64,000 nt of DNA from Ramlibacter tataouinensis (lineage in GTDB: Bacteria > Pseudomonadota > Gammaproteobacteria > Burkholderiales > Burkholderiaceae_C). A program made the translations under genes and the position numbers. The DNA lies in NCBI RefSeq assembly GCF_027941915.1, contig NZ_CP116009.1, positions 3,534,001-3,598,000 on the forward strand, given 5' to 3'. Numbering within the stretch: position 1 is the first letter of the stretch; every line of letters begins with the position of its first letter. This document shows positions 16,928 through 24,041 of the stretch, in pieces. Below the pieces are notes generated by a model. That model worked only from the letters and a program-made list of their open reading frames with translations, ran no database searches and had not been told where the DNA came from.

Positions 16928-17446
16928 ATGGCACACGAGCACGACCACGACCCAGCGCATCCGCACGAGCACGATCGGGACTCGGCCCCGCGCTGGAAGC
17001 ACGACGGCGTGCGCGTGATCCCCGGCAACCGGCTCGATGCCAACACGGCGCAGACGCCCGGCATGGACCGCAAGGCCGCCATCAACTTCGCCCGCGTCGG
17101 CGCGCAGAAGCTGTGGGCCGGCACGGTCACCATCCATGCCAATGCCAAGACCGGCGCCCACCACCATGGCCACCTGGAAAGCGTGATCTACGTGGTGAGC
17201 GGCCGCGCCCGCATGCGCTGGGGCGAGCACCTGGAGTTCACCGCCGAGGCCGGCCCGGGCGACTTCATCTATGTGCCGCCCTACGTGCCGCACCAGGAGA
17301 TCAACGCCAGCCCCACCGAGGTGCTGCAGTGCGTGCTGTGCCGCAGCGACGGCGAGGCCGTGGCGATCAACCTCGACATCGAGCCCGCGGAAAAGCCCGA
17401 GCAGGTGTTGTGGGTGGATCCGACCCATCCGCACGGCGGGGTTTGA
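16928..17446 (+). CDS. cupin-domain protein
   Basis: 172-residue single-domain cupin. Metal ligands appear in motif 1, GAHHHGHLESVIYVVSGRAR (three His and one Glu), and the motif 2 histidine in YVPPYVPHQEINAS. The first 25 residues are a His/Asp-rich tail (EHDHDPAHPHEHDRD) that could bind metal. Cupins of this form are dioxygenases, isomerases or metal/sugar sensors; no substrate can be named. It starts 74 bases after the MetE-like gene and may be cotranscribed, but a -10-like element directly before its start argues for its own promoter. Confidence 0.85.
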   Translation: MAHEHDHDPAHPHEHDRDSAPRWKHDGVRVIPGNRLDANTAQTPGMDRKAAINFARVGAQKLWAGTVTIHANAKTGAHHHGHLESVIYVVSGRARMRWGEHLEFTAEAGPGDFIYVPPYVPHQEINASPTEVLQCVLCRSDGEAVAINLDIEPAEKPEQVLWVDPTHPHGGV

Positions 17447-17489
17447 GGGCCTGCGTCAGCCTTTCGCCTTCGCGGAGGACGACGTGGCT

Positions 17490-18815
17490 CTACACCCCGG
17501 CCGGATAGGTCTCCGGCACCTCCACCTCGGGGGTCGTCGCCGGGTGCTCGGGCAACGATTCCAGCGCCCGCGTGCGGTCGATGTGGATCACGGCGTCGAA
17601 CTGGGCGCCGATCCGTGCGCTGAAGTAGTGGCTGCGCCGCTCGGTCTCGGGCAGGTAGATGACGCCGATGGCGCGTTCCAGCAGGGGCGCCTGCAGCTGG
17701 GCGCGCAGGGCCGGGTCCGGCAGCAGCAGGAAGCGCTCGGGGCCGACCTCGTGGAACAGCGCCTCCCAGCTGCCCGGCAGGCCGGGCCGTACGCGCTTCA
17801 CCTCGGCGTGCGCGTCCCAGTCGGAGGCTGCGCGCACCGTGCCCTGGTAGGTGGTGAACCCGAGCAGGAAGGTCTCGCCCGGCCAGCGCTTGCGCGTCAG
17901 CTCGCCGACGTTCCACTCGCCCTGCTCGGACATGCCAGTGGCGCTGGCGTCGCCCAGGTGCGAGTTGTGCGCCCAGACGGCCATGCGCGGCGGCTCGCCC
18001 ATGCGCTCCTGCAGGTGGGCGCGGAGCGCCTGCAGCGTATCCACCATGTGCAGGTCGCGCAGGTTCCACGAGGACGCGCGGCCGCGGAACATGGCGCGGT
18101 AGTACTGCTCGGCATTGCGCACCAGCCGCGCGTTCTGCTGTGCATGGAACAGCTCGTCGGGGTCGCCCTCGTCGGCCGCCGGAGACTGGCTGCGCAGCAA
18201 CTCGGTCAGCTGTGCCACGACCGCTTCCTCGCAACTGAAGCCGGTGCCGAAACCGGCCGCGTAGCCATAGGCCTGCAGGTTCTGCTGGAAGTGATCGAAG
18301 CAGGCGTAGCGCAGCCGGGCGCGCTGCGCCGCCTCCGGGTCGGCCCGGTCCAGGTAGGCCAGCACCTCGCGCACCGAGCCGAACAGGCTGTACAGGTCCA
18401 TGCCGTAGAAGCCCACCCGTTGCCAGGGCGGCTGCGACTGGTTGTGCTCGCGCAGCCAGGCGATGAACTCGCGCACCACGGTGTTGCGCCACATCCAGGT
18501 CGGGAAGCGCTCGAAGCCGGACAGGGCTTCGTCCGCGCTGCCGGCGTCGAGCCCGCGTACCCAGCGGTTGATGCGGCCGGCATCGGGCCAGTCGCCCTCG
18601 ATCACCACCGCCTTGCAGCCGTGCTGGACGATCAGCGCGCGGGTGATCGCCGCCCGCAGCGCGTAGAACTCGTGCGTGCCGTGGCTGGCTTCGCCGAGCA
18701 GGGCCAGGCGGCGCGCCGCCAGCGCATCGACCAGGGCCGCAGGCGGCTCCTGCCCCATCGGATGGGCCTGCCCGCGAATGGCCTGCAGCAGCGGTTCGGG
18801 TCGGAATGCGGGCAT
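17490..18815 (-). CDS. erythromycin esterase family protein
   Basis: 441 residues of the EreA/succinoglycan-biosynthesis esterase superfamily. Conserved motifs are LLGEASHGTHEFYALRA (catalytic His and Glu near residues 45-50), VVIEGDWPDA, VGFYGMDLYSLF and MAVWAHNSHLGDA (second His). Chromosomal members usually do not give macrolide resistance and their substrate is unknown, so the name describes fold only. It is divergent from the receiver-domain gene, with a 63-base interval whose -10-like elements overlap. It is convergent with the cupin gene. Confidence 0.88.
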   Translation of the reverse strand: MPAFRPEPLLQAIRGQAHPMGQEPPAALVDALAARRLALLGEASHGTHEFYALRAAITRALIVQHGCKAVVIEGDWPDAGRINRWVRGLDAGSADEALSGFERFPTWMWRNTVVREFIAWLREHNQSQPPWQRVGFYGMDLYSLFGSVREVLAYLDRADPEAAQRARLRYACFDHFQQNLQAYGYAAGFGTGFSCEEAVVAQLTELLRSQSPAADEGDPDELFHAQQNARLVRNAEQYYRAMFRGRASSWNLRDLHMVDTLQALRAHLQERMGEPPRMAVWAHNSHLGDASATGMSEQGEWNVGELTRKRWPGETFLLGFTTYQGTVRAASDWDAHAEVKRVRPGLPGSWEALFHEVGPERFLLLPDPALRAQLQAPLLERAIGVIYLPETERRSHYFSARIGAQFDAVIHIDRTRALESLPEHPATTPEVEVPETYPAGV

Positions 18816-18865
18816 GTTCCGGCGGGGCAATCGGCGTGCCGCACGTGCCGAACCGAGCTCATTCC

Positions 18866-18871
18866 TAGAAT
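18866..18871 (+). promoter_or_regulatory. -10 hexamer TAGAAT, 7 nt before the receiver gene start
   Basis: TAGAAT, spacer GCCGGGC, then ATG at 18879; no Shine-Dalgarno. The surrounding ATTCCTAGAAT reads almost the same on the other strand, so the divergent esterase gene may share this -10 region. Confidence 0.5.
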
Positions 18872-18878
18872 GCCGGGC

Positions 18879-19319
18879 ATGGTCGATATCACGGTGCTGG
18901 TGGTGCAGTCGGGGGCGGCGGAGCGCGCACGAACGGTGGGCGCGCTGTCGCTCAGCTGCGAGCCGGCCCGCATCGGCAACGTCGGCGGGGTGGAGGAGGC
19001 CGTCGACTTCCTGCTCGGACGCGGCACCCATGCCGATCGCGCCGGCGCCCGCGTCCCGCAGTTCCTGCTGGTCGACCTGCCCACGGCAGCGGGCGTGCGC
19101 CTGCTCGACGCGGTGCGCGCCGAGCCACCGATCGCCGGGCTGCCGGTGATCGCGCTGCTCGACCAGGGCTTGCGCGCCGAACATGACGACTGGTACCGCG
19201 CCGGCGCCAACAGCATCGTCGGCAAGACCGTCGACGACGAAGAGCTGGGCCAGAAGCTGCGGCGCCTGCACGAATACTGGACCACGGTGAACGTGGCCGC
19301 GCGCATCTCCAGGATCTAG
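18879..19319 (+). CDS. stand-alone response-regulator receiver domain, atypical
   Basis: 146-residue CheY-like fold with no output domain. The phosphoacceptor position is Asp66 (QFLLVDLPTAAG) and the conserved lysine is Lys116 (NSIVGKTVDDEEL). The acidic pair that binds magnesium at the end of strand 1 is missing: the segment reads ITVLVVQSGAAERAR where typical receivers have DD. The Thr/Ser switch position (VIALLDQG) is also not canonical. It is therefore probably a pseudo-receiver acting in a phosphorylation-independent way. Organisation resembles Rcp1-type regulators. An ATG nine bases earlier is possible. Confidence 0.8.
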   Translation: MVDITVLVVQSGAAERARTVGALSLSCEPARIGNVGGVEEAVDFLLGRGTHADRAGARVPQFLLVDLPTAAGVRLLDAVRAEPPIAGLPVIALLDQGLRAEHDDWYRAGANSIVGKTVDDEELGQKLRRLHEYWTTVNVAARISRI

Positions 19320-19407
19320 CGCCGGCCTGCGCCGCCACCCCAGCTCTGCGGTGGTGGCGTGCTGTAATGGACCGCACCGGGGCTGCGCCCCGTCCGGAAG
19401 GAAAACG

Positions 19408-20673
19408 ATGCCCGGCATCTCCACCGAACCCTTGCGCAGCAAGGCCTCCGCTTCCCAGGACCGCGTGGCCGTCGCGGCGCGCTACGAGCGGGTGCGAGCA
19501 CGCAGCCTCGAGCTGGCCGCGCCGCTTTCGGCCGAGGACCAGTGCATCCAGTCGATGCCCGATGCCAGCCCCACCAAGTGGCACCTGGCGCATACGAGCT
19601 GGTTCTTCGAGGCGATGCTGCTGCTGCCGATGCAGCCCGGCTACCGGGCCTTCGACCCCGCCTTCGCGCGGCTCTTCAATTCGTACTACGAGTCGATCGG
19701 GCCGCGCCATCCGCGCCCCCAGCGCGGCCTGCTGACCCGGCCCGGCCTGCCCCGGGTGCATGCCTACCGCGCGCATGTCGATGAAGCGATGCTGGCCTTC
19801 ATCGCCACGGCGCCGCAGGACTGCTGGCGCACGGCAGCGCCGCTGATCGAACTGGGCCTGCAGCACGAGCAGCAGCACCAGGAGCTGATCGCCACCGACA
19901 TCCTGCATGCGCTGTCTTGCAACCCGCTGCTGCCGGCGTGGCTGCCCGCCGGCCCGCCGGCGTTGCGGCTGGCTGCGCCGCCGGCGCCGCTGCGCTGGCT
20001 GGCGCATGCGGGCGGCGTGGTCGAGATCGGCCATGCCGGCGCGGGCTTCGCCTTCGACAACGAAACGCCGCGCCACCGCGTGCTGCTGCAGCCGTTCGAG
20101 CTGGGTGACCGGCTGGTGAGCTGCGGCGAGTACCTCGACTTCATCGAGGACGGCGGGTATTCGCGCGCGGCGCTGTGGTTGTCCGACGGCTGGGCCTCGG
20201 TGCAGGCACTCGGCTGGCGGGCACCGGCGTACTGGCTGGCGCCGGACGACCCGCGTGCGTCCGGCGATGCCTGGCAGGTGTTCGGGCCGGCGGGCGTGCA
20301 GCGCCTCGACCGCGCCGCCCCGGTGAGCCAGCTGAGCTTCTACGAAGCGGCCGCCTACGCCGAGTGGGCCGGCGCGCGGCTGCCGACCGAGTTCGAGTGG
20401 GAGGCGATGGGGGAGGCGCCCGGCGTCTCGCAGATGACCGGGCACGTGTGGCAGTGGACCCGCTCGTCCTACGACCCCTACCCGGGGTTTCGTCCGCTGG
20501 AGGGTGCCGCCAGCGAATACAACGGCAAGTTCATGGTCGGCCAGCTGGTGCTGCGCGGCAGCAGTGCCTTCACGCCGGACGGCCACGCCCGCCGCACCTA
20601 TCGCAACTTCTTCCCGCCGGCGGCCCGCTGGCAGTTCTCCGGCCTGCGGCTGGCCAGGAGCGTGGCCGCATGA
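19408..20673 (+). CDS. egtB: ergothioneine biosynthesis iron-dependent sulfoxide synthase EgtB
   Basis: 421-residue non-haem iron enzyme that uses oxygen to join trimethylhistidine (hercynine) to a cysteine-containing thiol, forming the ergothioneine sulfoxide. The N-terminal DinB-like domain supplies the three iron histidines, in KWHLAHTSWFFEA and LQHEQQHQELIATD. The C-terminal FGE/sulfatase-modifying-factor domain ends with TGHVWQWTRSSYDPYPGF, MVGQLVLRGSSAF and RTYRNFFPPAARWQFSGLR. GGAAGGAAA before the ATG sets the start. Its stop overlaps the egtD start as ATGA. No EgtA (glutamate-cysteine ligase) or EgtC lies nearby, suggesting free cysteine as sulfur donor, as an inference. Confidence 0.95.
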   Translation: MPGISTEPLRSKASASQDRVAVAARYERVRARSLELAAPLSAEDQCIQSMPDASPTKWHLAHTSWFFEAMLLLPMQPGYRAFDPAFARLFNSYYESIGPRHPRPQRGLLTRPGLPRVHAYRAHVDEAMLAFIATAPQDCWRTAAPLIELGLQHEQQHQELIATDILHALSCNPLLPAWLPAGPPALRLAAPPAPLRWLAHAGGVVEIGHAGAGFAFDNETPRHRVLLQPFELGDRLVSCGEYLDFIEDGGYSRAALWLSDGWASVQALGWRAPAYWLAPDDPRASGDAWQVFGPAGVQRLDRAAPVSQLSFYEAAAYAEWAGARLPTEFEWEAMGEAPGVSQMTGHVWQWTRSSYDPYPGFRPLEGAASEYNGKFMVGQLVLRGSSAFTPDGHARRTYRNFFPPAARWQFSGLRLARSVAA

Positions 20674-21662
20674 GGTCGCCGCTGACCGCCGTGCCGCCGC
20701 TGCACCTTCAGGCACAGCAAGCGGAAGACGGTTTCGGGCCCGACCTGCGGCAGGCGCTGGCCGCGCCCCCGCATGCGATCTCGCCCAAGTACTTCTACGA
20801 CGCCGAAGGCTCGCGCCTGTTCGACTGCATCTGCGCACTGCCCGAGTACTACCCGACCCGCACCGAGCGCGCAATCTTGCAGCGGCATGCGGCGGAGATC
20901 GCCGCGCACGTCGGCGCCGGCTGCGACCTGGTGGAGTTCGGCGCCGGTTCGTGCCGCAAGGTGCGGCTGCTGCTGCCCGAGCTGCAGCCGCGGCGCTACC
21001 TGCCGATCGACATCTCGGTGCAGCACCTGCAGCAGGCCGCCGCCGAGCTGGTGCGCCAGCACCCGGGCCTGGTGGTGGTGCCGCTGGCCGGCGACTACCT
21101 GGGCCCGGTGCGGCTGCCGCCGGCGCTGCCCGGGGCGGCGCGCGTCGGCTTCTTTCCCGGATCGACCATCGGCAACCTCACGCCGCAGGAGGCCTTGCAG
21201 TTCCTGCGCGGCGCGGCCCGCCTGCTGCGCGGCGGCGGGTTGCTGCTGGGCGTGGACCTGGTGAAGGATCCGGCGGTGCTGCACGCCGCGTACAACGATG
21301 CCCAGGGCGTGACGGCGGACTTCAACCTCAACCTGCTGGCCCGCGCCAACCGCGAGCTGGGCACCAACTTCGACCTCGACGGTTTCTGGCACAGTGCCTT
21401 CTACAACGCGCCGCTGCAGCGCATCGAGATGCACCTGGTCAGCCGGCGGCGGCAACAGGTGACACTGGGGGGCGAGACCTTCGACCTCCCGCAGGGATTG
21501 GCGCTGCACACCGAGAATTCATGCAAGTACACCGTCGCCGGGCTGCAGGCGCTGGCCGAGGAAGCCGGCTTCCGGCCGGGCGCGGTGTGGACCGACGAAC
21601 AGGCGCTGTTCAGCGTGCACTGGCTGCAGGCGCCGGCCATGGATGGAAGGAGAGGGGAATGA
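20670..21662 (+). CDS. egtD: L-histidine N-alpha-methyltransferase EgtD
   Basis: 330-residue SAM-dependent methyltransferase making hercynine by trimethylating histidine, the first step of ergothioneine synthesis. Family motifs seen: ISPKYFYDAEGSRLFDCIC, the substrate-side LPEYYPTRTE, SAM loop LVEFGAGSCRKVR, IDISVQHLQ and FFPGSTIGNLTP. Near the C-terminus LHTENSCKYTVAGLQALAEEA holds the EgtD-specific segment. Full family length. It overlaps egtB upstream and the DUF427 gene downstream by ATGA in each case, so the three proteins are very probably made together. Confidence 0.95.
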   Translation: MRSPLTAVPPLHLQAQQAEDGFGPDLRQALAAPPHAISPKYFYDAEGSRLFDCICALPEYYPTRTERAILQRHAAEIAAHVGAGCDLVEFGAGSCRKVRLLLPELQPRRYLPIDISVQHLQQAAAELVRQHPGLVVVPLAGDYLGPVRLPPALPGAARVGFFPGSTIGNLTPQEALQFLRGAARLLRGGGLLLGVDLVKDPAVLHAAYNDAQGVTADFNLNLLARANRELGTNFDLDGFWHSAFYNAPLQRIEMHLVSRRRQQVTLGGETFDLPQGLALHTENSCKYTVAGLQALAEEAGFRPGAVWTDEQALFSVHWLQAPAMDGRRGE

Positions 21663-21940
21663 AGGCAACCTGGAACGGGGCGGTCATCGCGCAGAGCGAC
21701 GACACGGTGCTGGTGGAGGGCAACCACTACTTCCCCGAGGGCTCGCTCGACCGGCAGTACGTGAGCTTCTCGAACCACAAGACCACCTGCGGCTGGAAAG
21801 GGCAGGCCAGCTACTACTCGCTGCTGGTCGACGGCGAACTGAACCCCGACGCGGTCTGGTACTACCCCGACCCCAAGCCCGAAGCCGAGATGGTGCGCGG
21901 GCGGGTGGCGTTCTGGAAGGGCGTGAAGGTCGAGGCCTGA
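21659..21940 (+). CDS. DUF427 family protein in the ergothioneine operon
   Basis: 93-residue protein that is the whole of the DUF427 beta-fold: MKATWNGAVIAQSDDTVLVE, NHYFPEGS, VSFSNHKTTCGWKGQASYYS and AVWYYPDPKPEAEMVRGRVAF. The conserved Cys-Gly-Trp-Lys-Gly and the aromatic YYP segment suggest a small ligand-binding or catalytic site; function is not established. GGAAGGAGAGG before the ATG is a strong ribosome site, and the start also overlaps the egtD stop. Constant placement third in the operon suggests it assists ergothioneine or histidine-betaine chemistry; this is inference. Confidence 0.9.
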   Translation: MKATWNGAVIAQSDDTVLVEGNHYFPEGSLDRQYVSFSNHKTTCGWKGQASYYSLLVDGELNPDAVWYYPDPKPEAEMVRGRVAFWKGVKVEA

Positions 21941-22019
21941 GGCGGTCGACCTGCCGCAGGCGGCAAGGTTATTGCGCCTTGCAGGTCAGCGGTGGCAGGC
22001 CCGCGCCGGCGAAGCCGTT

Positions 22020-22481
22020 TCAAAGCCAGCGCCGCACCTGCGCGGCATAGCGCGTGAACGCCTCGCCGAAGTTCTCCTGCAGGGCGCGCTCTTCGGGCAG
22101 GATCTGGAAGCGCGTGATGTAGAGCACGAAGAGGAGGGGGCCCGCGAAGGCCAGCCACGCGGACAGGTAAACGCCCCACGCCAGCAGCAACAAGGCCATG
22201 CCCAGGTACATCGGGTTGCGCGTGACCCGGTACACGCCGCCCGTGACCAGCGCCGATGCGCGCTGGGGCGCCAGCGGGTTGACGGTGGTGCGCGAGCCGC
22301 GGAAGGCCAGCAGGCCCAGCAGGTCGAACGCGAGGGCGGCGACCACCAGCACCGCGACGGCGGTCATCCGGACCGCCGGAGCCAGGGTGAACTGCGGCCC
22401 CAGCCCGGCCGCACCCCACATCGCGGCGGCCGTGAGCGCGCCGATCACGGGCGGGGGGATCTTGTGCTCGAGGAAGGACAT
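22020..22481 (-). CDS. isoprenylcysteine carboxyl methyltransferase (ICMT/PEMT) family membrane protein
   Basis: 153-residue membrane methyltransferase-like protein. N-terminal EHKIPPPVIGAL is followed by four to five helices; the C-terminal SAM-binding signature is VTGGVYRVTRNPMYLGMALL followed by RFQILPEERALQENFGEAF. Bacterial members methylate lipid-like or unknown acceptors; substrate here unknown. The ATG at 22481 gives the usual family N-terminus; an in-frame ATG 60 bases earlier adds a non-conserved tail. A decayed copy of the N-terminal part of a related gene lies at 27678-27752. The 79 bases after egt operon contain only a weak hairpin. Confidence 0.9.
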   Translation of the reverse strand: MSFLEHKIPPPVIGALTAAAMWGAAGLGPQFTLAPAVRMTAVAVLVVAALAFDLLGLLAFRGSRTTVNPLAPQRASALVTGGVYRVTRNPMYLGMALLLLAWGVYLSAWLAFAGPLLFVLYITRFQILPEERALQENFGEAFTRYAAQVRRWL

Positions 22482-22646
22482 GGCGTGCGGACCGTCATTG
22501 TGCTTCGGCCGCGCTGAGGTCCGGGCAGAAAATCCCGGCAAGCTCGGGAGTGCCTGCGGACCCTGCCCTCACGTGGCCCCCGCTCGTCGTCGAAACGAAG
22601 CGGCCATCGTCCGCCTCGAACGCCTTCCCAACCGACGGAGCACCCC

Positions 22647-23012
22647 ATGAGAAAGCTCATCGCATCCACCTTCGTCTCGCTCGACGGCGTGCAGGCGCCG
22701 GGCAGCCGGGTGGGTCTGAATCTGCAGATCATCGGCAGCGGCAACCTGATCCAGACGCTCCGGGCCGCTGCGCTGATCGACGAGTACAACGTCTGGACCT
22801 TCCCCGTCGTGCTCGGGCGCGGCAAGCGGCTGTTCGAGGCCGGCGCCAAGGCCGGGGCGATGCGGCTCGTCGCTTCGCAAACCTCGGCCACGGGTGTCGT
22901 GATGAGCACCTACGTGCCGGCCGGTGACGTCCCGCCCGGATCGTTCGCGCCCTCCGAGCCGGGCGCCAGGGAAGTCGCCCGGCGGGCAAAGCTGGCGCGC
23001 GAGGCGGGCTGA
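22647..23012 (+). pseudogene. dihydrofolate-reductase/RibD-like protein with large internal in-frame deletion
   Basis: 121 codons, against about 200-220 for the family. The start MRKLIASTFVSLDGVQAPGS matches the N-terminus of RibD C-terminal-like reductases, and the next residues LQIIGSGNLIQTLRAAALID with FPVVLGRGKRLFEAG match the C-terminal third. About 90-100 residues, including most of the NADPH-binding core, are missing between residues 20 and 26, yet the frame is kept. Either a decayed gene or a shortened product; catalysis is unlikely. GGAG before the ATG is retained. Upstream 22482-22646 holds no other gene. Confidence 0.7.
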
Positions 23013-23094
23013 CGTGGCAGGTTCCCGCAGGTGATGGCGTCCTCCATACTCCGCGCATGAATCGAATCCATCATTTGCTGGCGACGCCCGACTC

Positions 23095-23973
23095 ATGAAC
23101 CTGCTGATTGCCATCGATGGCTCCGAAGCCGCACTGCACGCCTGCCGGCTGGTTGCGGGATATGCCGGGGCGCGCCCAACCGTTCGCATCACGTTGCTCA
23201 ACGTCCAGCGTCCGCCGTTGCGGCTGTCGGCCCAACCCGGCGTGGAGCAGTCGGTCCTCGAGGGCGCGCTGCGCGAACAGGGCAATCGCCACCTCGAGGA
23301 CGCGCGCGCGTTGCTGCCGTCGGGCCTGCGCGAGGTGGCCTCCGTGGTCCGGATCGGCCCGCCCGCCGAGACGATCCTCCAGGAGGTGCGCGACGGCGGC
23401 GCCGCTGCGCTCGTGATGGGCAGCGGCAGGCATGGCCCGCTGGGCGGGTATGCCATGGGCTCGGTCGCCCTGCGTGTGGCGCCCGCGGCCCCCTGTCCGG
23501 TGGTGATCGTTCGCCCCGGCGCGCGGCTTCCGGCGGAGCGGGGCAAGACGCTCCGCGTGACCGCGCCTGTGGACGGATCGCAGGAGTCCGTCGATGCGGT
23601 CCGGCGCCTCGCCGGATGTGCCGGCCTCCTGGGCCCGATGCATGTCGACCTGGTGCACTTCCACGCCGGCCTGCCGCTGGCCGCGGCCATCCTGCCGCCG
23701 CACGATGACGTCCTGCAGGCGTGGAGCGGGCTGGAAACGGACGCAGCGCTCCGGCTGCCGGCGCAGATCCTTTCAGAAGCGGGTATTGCCCATGCCGAGC
23801 ACCGCCTGACCGGCGCCGCCGACGTGGAGATCGCCGCGTTTGCCAGGCGGCAGACGGCCGACCTGATCGCCATGGGGACCCGCGGCGCGGGTGCGATGCA
23901 TCACCTCCTGCTGGGCTCGGTCGCGCTCAGGACGGCGCAGGTCAGTGAGGTGCCGGTCGCCCTGATGCGCTGA
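23095..23973 (+). CDS. tandem universal stress protein (two UspA domains)
   Basis: 292 residues with two UspA folds in a row. Domain 1 (1 to about 140) starts MNLLIAIDGSEAALHA and has the ATP-binding type loop VMGSGRHGPLGGYAMGSVAL with CPVVIVR. Domain 2 (about 155-292) starts RVTAPVDGSQESVDAV and has MGTRGAGAMHHLLLGSVALR with VPVALMR. The second loop keeps the G-x2-G-x9-G-S pattern too. Such proteins act in the cytoplasm in stress survival; the exact role is unknown. Start is the first ATG of the frame; ribosome site weak. Confidence 0.92.
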   Translation: MNLLIAIDGSEAALHACRLVAGYAGARPTVRITLLNVQRPPLRLSAQPGVEQSVLEGALREQGNRHLEDARALLPSGLREVASVVRIGPPAETILQEVRDGGAAALVMGSGRHGPLGGYAMGSVALRVAPAAPCPVVIVRPGARLPAERGKTLRVTAPVDGSQESVDAVRRLAGCAGLLGPMHVDLVHFHAGLPLAAAILPPHDDVLQAWSGLETDAALRLPAQILSEAGIAHAEHRLTGAADVEIAAFARRQTADLIAMGTRGAGAMHHLLLGSVALRTAQVSEVPVALMR

Positions 23974-23997
23974 AGCCGCCATCCTGCGGAGGCGGCT
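23974..23997. terminator. possible terminator hairpin between convergent genes
   Basis: AGCCGCC (23974-23980) pairs with GGCGGCT (23991-23997) across a 10-base loop, directly after the USP stop. There is no T-run, so it would be a weak or Rho-assisted terminator. Confidence 0.35.
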
Positions 23998-24041
23998 CGA
24001 CGGGCCTCGCATCGCGCCCCCGGTTTCCGGTACTGCCGCCT

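Noticed and set aside
17490..18815. Macrolide-resistance esterase
   Set aside because: Only the superfamily motifs are present; chromosomal members of this type are mostly not resistance genes.
21947..21987. Terminator after the ergothioneine operon
   Set aside because: GACCTGC/GCAGGTC can pair, but the loop is long, a competing stem exists and no T-run follows.
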